Origin: Monodelphis domestica
Lineage: Eukaryota > Chordata > Mammalia > Didelphimorphia > Didelphidae
Length of the DNA: 64,000 nucleotides
Direction of reading: 5' to 3'
Assembly: GCF_027887165.1 (NCBI RefSeq)
Contig: NC_077230.1
Location: forward strand, 339,460,322-339,524,321
Made by a program: the position numbers and the translations under genes. The first letter of the stretch is position 1; the number at the start of each line of letters is the position of its first letter. Under the pieces are notes generated by a model. The model was not told the origin of the DNA and did not search any database. It saw only the letters and a program-made list of their open reading frames with translations. Shown here one piece after another: positions 22,595 through 34,267 of the stretch.

Positions 22595-22830
22595 GCATTT
22601 CAGAAGGGCCTACTATGTGCCAGGCACTAGACTAAGTGCTTTACAATTATTATTTCATTTGATCCTCACAGCAATCCAGGGAAGTGTTAATTTTATCCCC
22701 ATTTTACAGTGGAGGAAATGGGCAAACAGGTTATGTGACTCGCCCAAGGCCATATAGCCAGAGAGTGTCTGATGTCTTATTTAAATTCAGGTCTTCATGA
22801 CTCCCTGCCCAGTGCTTGATGTCTCATAAG
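22595..22830 (-). mobile_element. MIR-type SINE, antisense, inside CR1
   Basis: 'cctactatgtgccaggcac', 'catttgatcctcacagcaat', 'ccccattttacagtggagg' and 'tgtgactcgcccaaggcc' are the complement of MIR from tail to CORE. Confidence 0.8.
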
Positions 22831-23604
22831 GAAAAGGGATTTTATTTTTTCTGATTGGCTCAAGAGCAGACTAGGAGATGTGGGTGGAAGTGATGAAGGG
22901 GCAGATTTTGGCTTGATGTTAAGAAAAAATTCATAATAAACAGAGCCACACAAAAATGGAATAGACTTCTTGAGGAAGAGTAAATCATTTTTCAGTGGGA
23001 ATCCTTTTTCAGTCTGTGTCCAACTAGACCTTTCAGGTTCCTCCCAACATTGAGATCTGTGATTCTGCACCAAAGATGTGTACTTGAGCAATCAGTGAGA
23101 ACCTACTTCAAAGTTGGGACTTTGCTGGGCTATAGTCCCATCTTCTAGGGAGGATCCTTCCATCTCCTCTTCCTTTATGAAAACAGTCCACTGATATTGC
23201 TTGTCCACTTTCTCCTCACAGTAACAAGGATAGGATTTTTTAAAGTAGAATGATAATAAGCACTTACATACATAGTTCTTTATGGTTATAATAGGAGTGA
23301 GAATACTTACACCTGTAAAAAATGAGTCAAGATTTGAACCTAGGTCTTCAGATTTCAAATCTAATATTCTACTATGCTAATGATGTTCACAAGGTACTTT
23401 CCTCACAACATTTCTGTGAGTTTTATAAGTGTGAGAGACTCTGGTGTTTATTCTTCTAAAATTTATAGTTTCAGAAAATTGCCTGGATGCATTGAGAAAT
23501 TAAAGGACTTAGCCAGGGTCGAACATCAAGTATACATTCCAGGCAAGATCTGAATCCAAAACTACCTGAATCTGAGGTCAGATTCTACTGTCAATGCTCT
23601 TCTG

Positions 23605-23800
23605 CCTCTATAGGTATAGTGTTGTGAATGGTGTTGGAGTTGGAAACAGAAAGTCTTGGGTTTGAATCTTGCCTCCGATTCAAGCTATGTGTCTTTAGGC
23701 AAGTCATTTAATTTCTCCTGGCTTTAGTTTCTTCATCTGCATATTGAAGGACTTGAACTGGATGATTTTGAAGTTTCCAGTTCAAACATTCCAAATAATG
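23605..23800 (+). mobile_element. MAR/MIR-type CORE-SINE
   Basis: Head 'ttgggtttgaatcttgcctc', CORE 'gctatgtgtctttaggcaag', then 'tttcttcatctgcatattga'. The plus strand is the sense strand. Confidence 0.7.
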
Positions 23801-25074
23801 TTTCTGAAATGTGACTAAAGTGTGTGTTCCCCCTTAACCTGACTGCTTCATATTGGGGATGTGATGAATAATAAAAACAACCCCACTGAAGTGCTTTGAG
23901 CTTTGTAGTTGCAAGCTATATATAGGTAACAATGTTCTGGGATTCTTTTTTAAATTGCCATATTATTGTTCAAGTATGTGGCTTGGGAGCTGTGCTGCCC
24001 CGATTAAGTCCAGAATGGCCACTCCTATGCAGTTATCTCCCTTTTCCTTTCTCTAGGCCCTGTGCCAATTAGGGTTGCCCATGGCAACACAGTTCTCCTG
24101 AGCAGTTAGGTTGCATCTGTTTTTTTTTTCTTTTAAATCCAGAATGTGTTAAAGCATTCTTGGCAGCAGCACATTGCAGCTTTCTTTTACACCCTTGATA
24201 ATACTTTGGTTGCCTGTAATTTTTATCTTTTGGGATGGTGAAAAATACAAATTGTTATAAAGATAATAACTGATGTCATATAGTACTTTAAGTATATATA
24301 TATATATAAATACATAGCTATTTCTATATAAACACAGGCGCATCTATACATGCATGTGTTTAAGTATATACATATGTATCACTGAGATCACATAAATATC
24401 TAAGTAAAATGTCATAATTTTGGAGGGAGAAAATAAAGCCCAAGAAAAAAGAATGTGAGAACAGGGTAATGTCTGAGATTATAGCAGAAGTGTATTCCTG
24501 ATCCACTGAATCCTTTCCCTTCTGCAACTCTTCATAAAGCAAGTTTACAGGATTCATTCTGCTGCATTAGACACAGCATAGTGATTTTTTTGTGATGGTG
24601 AAATATTTTATTAGCCATATACCAATACTGTTAAGTAGATCCACTCTATAATCTGTCCTACCCTTTTAGATTAAAATAGTTGTCTACAGGATATATGGTC
24701 TTCAGGCAATAGACAAGTTATAACTTATATTTCAAGGATCTATAATTTCGTTTGGATAGATCCTCCTGCCCTTGGTGAAGATCTCAAATCCTCCAAATCT
24801 TAATAGAAAACATGAAGCTGTATGACCAAAATTAATCTAGAAGTGAAACTTTTATGATAAGCCTCTTGGGCTGATCCTTGGATGATAGACCAATGGACCA
24901 GTTATAATAATTCACATTTATGTAGTACTCTAAAGTTTATGAGGCATTTAAAATGCCATCATCTATGAGAAGTTTTTCCCAACCCCTTAATTCCAGCATT
25001 TTCCTTCTGATGATTAATTCCAATTTAGCTTGTCTTTAGTTTTTTTGTACATATTTTGTTTGTAAGTTGTCTCC
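23801..25074. other. KCTD14 intron sequence, nothing recognised
   Basis: AT-rich, with short TA-rich tracts at 24290-24320. No repeat family or coding signal recognised. Confidence 0.5.
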
Positions 25075-25200
25075 CCCATTCAATTATAAGCTTCTTGAGA
25101 GCAGAAGCTGTCTTTTACTGCTTTTTATATCCCTAGCATTTGGCATAGAGTCTGGCACATAATAAGAACTTAATGAATGTCTGTTGATTGATTAATTGAA
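25075..25200 (+). mobile_element. L2 LINE 3' tail
   Basis: 'cttcttgagagcagaagctg' followed by 'tagagtctggcacataataag' is the L2 3' end, oriented opposite to the large L2 that begins next to it. Confidence 0.7.
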
Positions 25201-25204
25201 GGAA

Positions 25205-27420
25205 AATATCAGTTATTAAACATTCATTAAGGGCCTACAAGGTGTCCTATGAGGCTTCTGGTAGAAGATGGGATTCTAGTTGGGATTTAAAGGAACCATA
25301 AATGTCAGTAGTCAGAGCAAAGGAGGGAGATTGTTCCAGGCAAGGGGGATAACCAGATAAAATGCCTGAAGCTGGGATGTTTGTTGAACAGCCTGGTAAG
25401 ATTTAAGTAGCCTGAAAAGTTAGGAGGTGGTTAGATTATAAAGGGCTTTGAATGCCAAAAAAGATAATTTCATATTTGCTTCTAGAGGCAACAGAAAACC
25501 ACTGGAATTTCGTGAGTAGAGGGGTGACCTGTACTTTAGGAAAATCACTTTAGTGACCAACTAGAGGATGAACTTGAGGCAGGCAGACCCAACAGCAAAC
25601 TGCAGTGATAACAGGATGAAGTAATGGGAGCCTATATTAGAGCTGGTAATGCCAGAGTAGAAAGGGGAACAGATACCATAAAGGTGAAATCTATAGGCTT
25701 TGGCAACGGTGTGGATATGTGGAGTGAGATACTGAAGAGTGGAGGATGACTCCTAGATTGTAAACCTGAGAGAATTGCCTTCTACAATAATAGGAAAGGT
25801 AGGAGGGAGGGTTTAGGGGAAAAGATAATGAATTCTATGCTGAGCATGTTAGGTTTAAGATGGAGCTGTTTGAAGGGCTGCTGGAGATGTGAGATTGGAG
25901 GTTGGCAGAGAAAGTGAGGCAGGAAAGGTAGATTTGGGCATCATTGGTCTAGAGATGGTAATTAAATCCGTGGGAGCTGACAATATCACCAAATGAAGTA
26001 GTATGGAGAGAAAAGTGGGCCCAGAACCTAGGACAGAAGACAGTTCACCTATAGTTAAGGGGCATGATCTGGAGAAAGATCCAGCAAAGGAGGCAGAGAA
26101 GTCATATAGATAAGAAGAAAATCAGGGGAGAGAACCTAGAGAGAAGAGGGTATCAAGAAGGAGAGAGTGATTAATACCATCCAAGGCTGCAGAGAGGTCA
26201 AGGGGGATGAGGACTGAGAAAAGGCCATTGGTTTTAGCAAATAAGAGATTGTTAGTAACTCCGGAGAAAGCAATTTCCAGTGGAATGATGAGGTCAGGAG
26301 ACATTAGGATTAAGAAGAGAGAGGAGAGAAATAGGTGGCATATATTTTGACAGCCTTTTTGAGGAATTTTGCTATAAAGGGCAAGTATAGAATGATAATT
26401 AGCAGAGATGAAAGAATCAAGTGAGGATTTTTTTTCAGGATAAAGGAGATAATGGGCATGTTTGAAGGCAGTGGGGAAATAAGCCAGTAGATAAGGAGTG
26501 ATTGAAAGTAAGTGAAAGAATGAGGTTGGCAGAGGCAGCAATCTTTTGTAGGAGACTGGTCGGAATGAAGATTGCTTCAGCAGGTAGAAAGGTTAGCCTT
26601 GGGAAAGGAGTAAGGCTATTTCATCATGTGAAAGAAGGAAAAAGTCAGAGAAAGTAGCAGAAGGTACCTGAGTGTTAGATGGGGAAGAGGAGAAAAGAGG
26701 GAGTTCGTAGTGAATGAACTCAATTTTTTTCTGTAAAATATGAGGCAAGGTTTTCAGCTGAGTGATGGGGAAGGGAGGGGAGGAAATCATGGGAGGTTTG
26801 AGGAGGGATGAAAAGGCTTGGAAGAGCCACTGTGGACAGTGTGATAGTGAGTTGGTAAGGCAGGTTTAGAAGAATTGCCCAGTAGCAGTGAGGGCCCAGG
26901 TGAAGCTGTAGAACATAAATTTGCAGGACCCTGACAGAACAATTGTGTAATTTTCTCTGTCTTTGTTCAGCAGTACTTTGTGTGTGACTGAGATGAGGTG
27001 AAGGAGAAGCTCATGGAATGGGAGTAAGTTGAGGAATAGTTGTTAGAGTGCTTGAGGGAAAATCAATGTTTGTTGAAGTCTCCTAGTATGAGGACAGGAG
27101 ATAGGGAAGAGAGAAAAAGTATAAGGCAAGTATCCCATTCATTGAGGAAGGAAGAGGAGTGATGGGGGTTAGGGGGAAGCAGTTTATAGACAACAGCTAC
27201 CAGGATTTTGATTGGCTGGCAGATATGAATAGCATGAAACCTCAAAGGAAGAGAGGAGAAAGGGGGAGACCTTGGAAATGCTCATTGAGAGCAAGGAGTA
27301 CTCCAACTTTCCTGCCTAGACCACCAAGCCAAGGAGAATGCATGCAGGTACTGCTGGTTACTGGAAAGGATGAGCAGGGAGACTGTCAGAAGGGGATAGC
27401 CAGGGTTCAGTAAGACTTAG
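25205..27420 (-). mobile_element. L2-clade LINE, antisense, about 2.2 kb
   Basis: Read on the minus strand from right to left it carries an endonuclease remnant (LSPVLILGDFNKH at about 27100-27063, with the GDFN motif), then a reverse transcriptase remnant (FSVLIPLDLSAALDGINHS at about 26215-26155; family SVLLLLDLSAAFDTVDHS), then a 3' region ending near 25220. Both domains are in order, but the frames are broken by many substitutions and indels. It is ancient, as expected of L2. Confidence 0.82.
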
Positions 27421-27499
27421 TAGATGGAAGTAGAGAGGGAGAAATAGATTTAAGATGAAGAGAAGTTTGTTGCCTATGGAATAGGCATTTCAGAGGCCC

Positions 27500-27645
27500 T
27501 GTGAAGTAGTAGGGCAAGTATTTTAATTCTCATTTTACGTGGAAATAATTGGTCTCAGGGAAATTAAATTACTTGCCCATGGTTACCCAGCTAGTAACAT
27601 GCTGACATGCTAAGAGTCATATATGAACCCAGGTCTCTTTTTAGA
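27500..27645 (-). mobile_element. MIR-type SINE, antisense
   Basis: 'ttctcattttacgtggaaat', 'aattacttgcccatggttac' and 'atgaacccaggtctctt' are the complement of MIR. Confidence 0.65.
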
Positions 27646-27854
27646 CTTTAGATATATTTCTCTTTTTTTGCTCTATTTTCTTTTACTAGATTCTGGTCCT
27701 GGTTTCATGGTTATTTTGCTGTGGGGATTTAAGTGAGTCAGTTTGCCTCCAGGTATCTTTTTTCCCATTCTAATGAGGATGGGGCTTATTCCTACTTAAT
27801 CAGTGCCTAGGTTTGGAGCTTAAATGGCCTACATTTATAGTGATTTAAGGATAA

Positions 27855-28075
27855 TAAAGGAGCAAGGTGGCTTAGTGGATTGAGAGTCAAGCCTAGAGAC
27901 AGGAGATCCTGGGTTCAAATATGGTCTCAGACACTTCCCAGCTGTGTGACCCTAGGCAAGTCACTTAACCCCCATTGCCCAGCCCTTACTGCTTTTCTGC
28001 CTGGGAACCAATACACAGTATTGATTTCAAGTCAGAAGGTAAGGAATTGGGGAAAAATTAAAAAAAGGTGATAAA
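27855..28075 (+). mobile_element. SINE1-type CORE-SINE
   Basis: A near-complete copy: 'gtggcttagtggattgagag', 'gatcctgggttcaaatatgg', 'cagctgtgtgaccctaggca' and the A-rich tail after 'agtcagaaggtaaggaattg'. Confidence 0.88.
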
Positions 28076-28264
28076 GGTCCTTCCTTCGCCATATCCTTAT
28101 GAAGTAGGTAGTATAATTATCTCAGAATCACAGAAGTTAAAAATGGGAAAGGATCTCTAAAGTTTTCTAATATAATCCTTAGCTGAACATTAATACTTTC
28201 AATACCATCCATAGATCTTCCAGTCCTTGATTTTGGACTTCTAGTAAAGAAGACTCCATGAACT

Positions 28265-28630
28265 GTGGAAGAGTAGGAAAAGGTCCTCCAGTCAAAGAAC
28301 CTGAATGCAAATCCTATTTCTAAAACTACTACCTATATCAGTGATGGTGAACCTCTTAGAAACTGTGCCATGCCCCCCTACTACCATCCAAGTGCCACCA
28401 CCCACCCCAGATTGGGGAGGAAAGAAACACTCCCATTGGGCTGCTGGGTAGAGGAGCAGGTGCAGGAGGAATGCGTGCCCTCTCTGGCATGTGTGCCATA
28501 GGTTCACCACAGACCTATATGATCTTAAATAAGTCACAACCTCCCTGGACCTCAGTTTCCTCATCTGTAAAATAAAATTAGAATAGATGACTGAGATCCC
28601 TTTTAGTTCTAGAACTCTGATCCTATGACC
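28265..28630 (+). mobile_element. MAR/MIR-type SINE split by a hAT element
   Basis: The SINE reads 'gaacctgaatgcaaatccta...actacctatat', is interrupted at 28338, and resumes at 28521 with 'gatcttaaataagtcacaac', 'tcagtttcctcatctgtaaa'. With the hAT and one copy of its 8-bp target duplication removed, the CORE region is continuous. Confidence 0.8.
28339..28512. mobile_element. Non-autonomous hAT element (Charlie-like), with 8-bp target duplication
   Basis: Starts CAGTGATGGTGAACCT and ends AGGTTCACCACAG, imperfect terminal inverted repeats of hAT type. It is flanked by a perfect 8-bp duplication ACCTATAT at 28331-28338 and 28513-28520. At 174 bp it cannot encode a transposase. Confidence 0.88.
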
Positions 28631-29250
28631 TCCTGGGACAATCAATCCAGCATTTTGATAGCCCTAATTGTTAAGAAGTTTTCCTTTATGCTAAACCTAA
28701 AGTTCTATCTTTGCTACCTCCATTCATTATTTATAGTTCTGCCCCCTCAGGTCAAGCAGAAAAAGTCTATTCTCTCTTCCATATAACAGTCCTTTAAAAA
28801 CTTGGAGACTTCTCCAAGTTAAATATCCCTAATTCCTTTAATTGATCCTTGTAAAACATTGTAAAATCCACCCTCCTCTGTTCATGCATCAGTTTATCAA
28901 TAGAAGTTTTAAAGTATGATTTCCATGAACTTTCAGTCTACTAAAACTCCTAGATCTTTTTCAAACTATTTTCTAACTAGCTATACCTCCATCATTTTAC
29001 ATTTGTGAATTTGATTTTTTGGTAATGAAAGTAGAAGACTTCCTTAGTCCCTATTAAATTGTATTTTATTATCCCTCCTAGGTCCATTATTTTTAAAAAA
29101 ACAACACAACAAATTATAGAACTGAGACTGGGTTTTCCCCCAAAATTTTTATACTTAATATATATCCAACTGGAACTTTATACTTGAACTCAAATATCAG
29201 AGCTTGTTCTGCCACACTACAAATTATATTTTGCAAATAGATGAGAAAGT
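28631..29250. other. KCTD14 intron sequence, nothing firm
   Basis: Possible CR1/L3-like antisense remnants at 28640-29000 ('tcctagatctttttcaaac'), not secure. The rest is unassigned. Confidence 0.4.
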
Positions 29251-29307
29251 GTCATGAGATTGTTAGATGAAATCAAGATGCTAATAATCCTCTTTGGTTA
29301 TCTACAG

Positions 29308-29979
29308 ATGTCACCTGTTGTTGAATTGAATGTGGGGGGTGAGCTGTACACCACCACAGTGGGCACCCTGAAAAAATTCCCAGGCTCCAAACTGGCAGAA
29401 ATATTCAGCCCATCCAAGCCTCCTTGGCCTGATTCCCAAGGCAGAATCTTCATTGACCGACCAGGCACCCATTTTCGACCTATCCTAGAATATCTCCGCA
29501 GTGGGCAGCTGCCCACACACAGCATCTCAGAGGTATATAGAGAAGCCCAGTTCTATGAGATCCAACCTTTGGTCAAGCTCCTAGAGGATATGCCCCAGAT
29601 GTTTGGTGAGCAAGTAGCCAGGAAGCAGTTCTTGCTCCGAGTGCCAGGATACAATGAGAACCTTGAGCTCATGATTCGGATTGCCAGAGCCGAGGCTGTG
29701 GCAGCTCGATGTTCTGGCGTAGTGGTGTGTGCTGTGCGGACTGAGGAAGATGCTACTCGCTGCCTTGATGCCTTACAGACTCTGGAGACAGACAAGAGAA
29801 CAGTGGTCAAGTTTGGGCCCTGGAAGGCATCTCCAGTCATCACTGACCTGTTGGATTGTGTCAAGATGGACATTGAAGCTCAGGGGTACTCTGTTTCTTA
29901 CCAGCCCTATGCAGCTGAGAAGGGCTTCCGAATAAAGTCCTCAGATTACTTTTATAAATTCATTTTCACATGGTGGTAA
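29308..29979 (+). CDS. KCTD14: KCTD14, main coding exon (BTB/T1 domain protein)
   Basis: The exon begins after a strong acceptor (tttggttatctacag|ATG) and encodes 223 residues to TAA; with exon 1 the protein is 241 aa. A BTB/T1 domain fills about residues 22-112 (VVELNVGGELYTTT, FPGSKLAEIF, RIFIDRPGTHFRPILEYLR, SEVYREAQFYEIQPLVKLLE). The C-terminal half, unique to a few KCTD proteins, ends in the diagnostic YKFIFTWW. Recalled human KCTD14 shares KLAEMF, FRPILDYLR, REAQFYEI, VKFGPWKA and the final FTFTWW; KCTD21 and others lack this tail. KCTD BTB domains generally oligomerise, and many recruit CUL3; KCTD14's own role is poorly known. The frame is intact. INTS4 follows 13.5 kb downstream on the same strand. 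Confidence 0.95.
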   Translation: MSPVVELNVGGELYTTTVGTLKKFPGSKLAEIFSPSKPPWPDSQGRIFIDRPGTHFRPILEYLRSGQLPTHSISEVYREAQFYEIQPLVKLLEDMPQMFGEQVARKQFLLRVPGYNENLELMIRIARAEAVAARCSGVVVCAVRTEEDATRCLDALQTLETDKRTVVKFGPWKASPVITDLLDCVKMDIEAQGYSVSYQPYAAEKGFRIKSSDYFYKFIFTWW

Positions 29980-30050
29980 TCCACTCTCCCTACAATTGAT
30001 CTAAGAATTGCTACTTTTGGCTAGTGATAGTACTTATAGGAAAAAATGTT

Positions 30051-30056
30051 ATTAAA
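30051..30056 (+). terminator. Candidate poly(A) signal ATTAAA for KCTD14
   Basis: ATTAAA lies 72 bp after the stop codon. A canonical AATAAA occurs at 30688-30693, which would give a 0.7-kb 3'UTR containing a SINE1. Sequence alone does not decide between them. Confidence 0.3.
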
Positions 30057-30270
30057 TCACTTAACTGAAATTAAGAAAGTAAAACCTATAGCATAAATAT
30101 TCTGAATGTTTTCATGACAAAAGGGAGATAATGTGGTTGGTGGTCAGCACTAGACAAATAGAATAAGGGGGTGAGACAGTCTGGGCTGTCTTTCTGATTT
30201 TTTTAAAGTAGGCACATTCCTTCAATTCTCTGTACTATTTATTTTCTATTAAAAATGTGTGTGTGTGTGT

Positions 30271-30470
30271 GGGGCAGCTGGGTAGCTCAGTGGATTGAGA
30301 ACCAGGCCTAGAGATGGGAGGTCCTCTGTTCAAATCTTGCCTCAGCCACTTCCTAGGTGTGTGACCCTGGGCAAGTCACTTGACCCCCATTGCCTAGCCC
30401 TTACCACTCTTCTGCCTTGGAGCCAATACACAGTATTGACTCCAAGACAGAAGGTAAGGGTTTAAAAAAA
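30271..30470 (+). mobile_element. SINE1-type CORE-SINE downstream of KCTD14
   Basis: Near-consensus copy: 'gggcagctgggtagctcagt', 'cttcctaggtgtgtgaccct' and a poly(A) tail. It sits next to a (GT)n run (about 30255-30271); AAAAATGTG occurs on both sides and is the likely target duplication. Confidence 0.9.
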
Positions 30471-31560
30471 AATGTGGGTATACACATACATATACTATGC
30501 AACTGTATATGTACATATATATAATATGGTGAGGATAAATGAGAAAGAGTCGGATTACAGTTCCTTTAAGATGTTTTCCAATTCTGATGATCTATGTTCT
30601 GCTTTCTAAGAGATCTTGCCTCTCTGGCAAACTATGATTCCAGTATTTGTTAAGTACTTCCACTTCCTTAGAGAAAGGTCCTATGGGAATAAATATAAAA
30701 CAACAAAATCCTCCTCTATTGCTTGTCTTTTTGAAGAGGACATTAAAAGGAGATATCTCCCATCATTTGTTTTATTTTATTCTCTATGAAACGACTGGTG
30801 AAAGCTTATTTCTCCCTTTTCACTGGAGCAAAACATCTCTTACTTTTTCTGTTAGTATGGAATCAAGTCAATACTACCTCTAAGAAAGTAAATCCTACCT
30901 CTAAAAATGGCCAGGCAGGTCCCAGCTCAGAAATAGTCTTGGATCTTGCTGAAACAAAAGGGCTACAAGTACTTTAGATCAACAGGTAATAAGAACAATG
31001 ATTGATTTCCCAAACCACTTATTTAATCTAGGAGCCATATCACAAACGAATCCCTTGGAAGACCATTTTCTAGTCTTTTTCTGACTACTGACTTCACTGT
31101 GAAGTAAGGCCCAAAAGTAAAGCAATAGTTGGGTTTACATGGCTTGATGAATATTTTAAAATTCTGTTGTTAACCACAGCAGTGTGATATGTTGATGTTG
31201 GCAGTTATGAGTCTATAAATTCATTTTTTAAATTGCTGAGCTCTGAAAAACAAATAATCCCAGTTCATGACCATTGATTACCTATTCATCGTACTTTTAA
31301 TTGTAGATTTTTAAGGAACAAAAATTTATTGGATGGGGAATTTTCAAATTAAAATCTCTGATTGCTTATAAGGATTATGTAATAGTTATTTATAGGATAT
31401 CACTATGCAATAATTATGGATGTTTTTATGGGGAGGTTCTTTCTCAATCTGCTTTATTGGTTTTCTTTTAAACTCTTTTTTTGGTAAATATAGTTAAATA
31501 ATTTTAATGTTGATAACAATGGCTTATATTTGTATAGAGTTTAAGGTTTATAAAGTCCTT
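30471..31560. other. Downstream flank of KCTD14, no gene recognised
   Basis: AT-rich sequence with no recognised repeat; contains the candidate AATAAA at 30688. It may be partly 3'UTR. Confidence 0.45.
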
Positions 31561-31589
31561 TCCTCAAAACCATAAGAGCACAACTTTGT

Positions 31590-32480
31590 AGACTTGGGAG
31601 AACTGGGCTTCAGTTCTGGCGCTAAGTACTCCATGTTGCCTGGAACAAGCACTTAACTTGTCTAAATCCATTTCTTCATCTATAAGATGAGGGAAATAGC
31701 ATACTCCCTCACCCAAAAGATGGTTATAACAATAATGGCTCATAGTTCTTTGAAAATTACAAAGCATTCTCCTAGTAACTGTTGAGAAGTAAGCTGGTTT
31801 AGTGGATAAAGAACTGATTCTGGAATTGGGAAGACCAGGAGTCAAAAAGTTTAGGGTCTTTTCCTAGGTGTCTCACTGTTCTTCAGTCTCTTCTGATTTT
31901 TCTTCATTCATGATATATTTATTAAATCTTATGAATTTTAAGGCTCTGATTTCTTTTTACTTTAAACTATTTCACTGAAAAGCTAGGTGGTGCAGTAGAT
32001 AGGATATCTTGGAGTCAAGAAAACCTAAATTCAAATCCTGCCTCAGAGACTTACTAGCTGTGTGGCCCTGGACAAATCATCTAACTTCTTTCAGCCTCAG
32101 TTTTCTTATCTGGAAAGTGGGGTTAATAATAGCAACAACTTCACAGGGTTGTCATGAAGGTCAAATGAGGCAACATATGTTCAATGCTTTGCAAACCTTA
32201 AAGCACTATATAAATGCTATCTATTACAATAATATGTATTTATTTATATGTTGTCTCAGCTCTATTAGAATATACAATCTATTAGAATATACAATCCTTG
32301 AAGGTACTGCTTTTCTTTTCTTTGTATCCTCAACAAAAATATTTGTTTTACCAATTGATCAGAGTTTGCCTCCATCCCTAACTAGCTGTATATCTATGGG
32401 AAAGTCACCTAACATGTCTAAGTCTCAGTATCTTCCTTAAAATATTGATACCTGTAGTACCTAACAGGCTTATTGTGAGG
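31590..32480 (+). mobile_element. Cluster of MAR/MIR-type SINE pieces
   Basis: A partial copy lies at about 31590-31780 and a head-only piece at about 31790-31850. The best copy, about 31977-32225, runs from 'gctaggtggtgcagtagata' to 'agcactatataaatgctat'. A further MIR-like piece lies at about 32360-32480. An 18-bp unit (ctattagaatatacaat) is tandemly doubled at about 32260-32297. Confidence 0.68.
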
Positions 32481-32484
32481 TTCC

Positions 32485-33195
32485 ATCCCTTGAAGCTAAC
32501 ATCTTTTATTTCTCCTTACCTTCTTAGTCAAACTCACAGAAAATCCCACTTCCAAGTTGTCTCCACTTTCATTCATTTCTCAACCCTTTGCAATTTGACT
32601 TCTGCCCTTATTACTCAACTAAAATAGCCCCCCTTAAGGATTGAACAATCTCTGAAGTGCCAAATCAGCAGTTTTTTTAATCCTCAACTTTCTTGACCTC
32701 TATGTATCTTGGCAATGTTGATCCCCCCTTTCTCCAGAATATACTCCTCTCTCTTGGTTTTCCTTCTAACTGTCTGGTTGCTTTTCTGAAGTCCCCTTTG
32801 CTTTGCAATCATGCCTATCCTATCCCCTTACAGTGGATGACTATCAAGGCTGTGCCCTGAGCCTTTTTGCCCAATATTATTAGTTTCCATGGGTTCAACT
32901 ATCATTTCTATGCAGATGACTCCCAGATATACATATCTGGCTTTCAGACTTCTTTAAACTTGTCTATTATCATCACCTATGTCCTGGACATTTCCAAATG
33001 AATGCCAGTCAACTGGGCATCAGAACTCAACATGTCTAAAACAGAACTTGCCTTCCTCCTTTACATCCTTTCCTATTCTTAACTCTCCTATTTCTATATT
33101 CTATCATTCTTCAAGTTCACTTAAGGACTGTTCACTTCTATACTGTATCCTCAGTGCCTAGCAGAGTGCCTGGCACATATTAAGTATTTAATAAC
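32485..33195 (+). mobile_element. L2/CR1-group LINE fragment with YADD motif
   Basis: The plus strand encodes FYADDSQIYISGFQ at about 32908-32945, the reverse transcriptase catalytic block of L2/CR1-type LINEs. It is followed by a LNMSKTELAFL-type block at about 33028-33060, and ends with an L2-like tail ('gtgcctggcacatattaag'). No long frame remains. Confidence 0.7.
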
Positions 33196-34267
33196 AATCA
33201 TTATTGAATAATGTATGTATAATGCTTTTCAAATTGTAAGGTACTATATAAGTTTGTCATAATTGCTTTCTTTCTCTCAATAACATCTTGACTTTGTTAG
33301 GAATCTATATAAAAATAAAGGAAAATTTTTTCAGAAGCTCACAAAAAGCCTAATTTCTGCGTATTTAGAAAAGGAACTTTAACTTCCGTTACCTGAAAAG
33401 CGTTTTATCTTAACAGTCAAGTCTGTTTCTTATAAACTGAGAGGACTGAGCCAGATATTTCTAAGGTTTTGTTCAACACCATCATCTTCTGATGTACATT
33501 TTGTTTTGCAGCTCTAACCAGGATTTGTACATATACACTAGAAAAGTGTTAAAGGCTTATTATGTGTTGAGCACTGTGTTAGGAGCTGAGGAAAGAAACT
33601 AGAAAATCAAGATAGATCCTCTCAAAAAGCTCACATTTGGAGGGGAATCAAGATGACACCATAGAGGCAGCGAAAGTTCAGACCTCTGAAAACCCTTCCT
33701 TACTGATTTCAAACTAAATGCTCCGAGGGGACTGAAAACCAAACCTAACAATAGGACAGAGCAAAGGAACCCTCCTGCTGGACTCAACTTAAAAGGTACA
33801 CCCCCCTCAAAAGCTGGAATTTGAGAACACTCAGGTTTAAGGAGAAAGAAGAAGGAAGGTCCCAGGACCCCTCCCCCACCAAGAGCACTAAGCCTCCAGC
33901 AGCAGCTGGAACATCTTGGAGGGCAAAGGCGCTGGTCTGGAGGGAGTACCTTGTGGTCAAAGCTGTGCCAGGCTCAGAGCATTGAACACAGGTGGTGGGG
34001 AAGCAGTTAGAGAAGGAGCCCAGAGTGGACAGCCTAGTTGCAGCAGCAGACCCTCTATATTGTTCCCCCCTCCTGAGGTTTTGGCCTCAGGGCACATCTA
34101 GTTCTGCAAGTTCAACCCAGCTGGACATACTCTCATCAAAGCCTTCAGAGGGCAGGGAAGCTCAAGCTCCAACACCCCTCCCCCACAGACTGCACTGAGA
34201 AATTTGCTGACTAAGCTCCAAGGGGAAAGGCTGACAGAAAAGCCCAAAACCACAGATCCAACACAAA

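Larger units (their letters stand above)
21840..23065 (+). mobile_element. CR1-clade LINE 3' half, interrupted by SINEs
   Basis: Translation around 21905-21990 gives KFTDDLKLERMINKGLKIG, a decayed CR1 reverse transcriptase block (family: FADDTKLGG). Downstream, 'cataatggaatattgtattt', 'tctgggcaccacattttaga' and 'acctggagagtacacagagg' continue the CR1 order, ending at about 23065 with 'gagatctgtgattctgc'. It is split by a SINE1 (22175-22332) and a MIR (22595-22830), which are younger. It lies in KCTD14 intron 1. Confidence 0.75.

Noticed and set aside
26122-27245. Minus-strand open frames of 60-139 codons in KCTD14 intron 1
   Set aside because: Remnants of L2 reverse transcriptase and endonuclease, not a separate gene.
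29254-29307. In-frame extension upstream of KCTD14 exon 2 (MRLLDEIKMLIIL...)
   Set aside because: It lies before a strong splice acceptor (tctacag|ATG) and matches no KCTD14 residues, so it is intron read-through.
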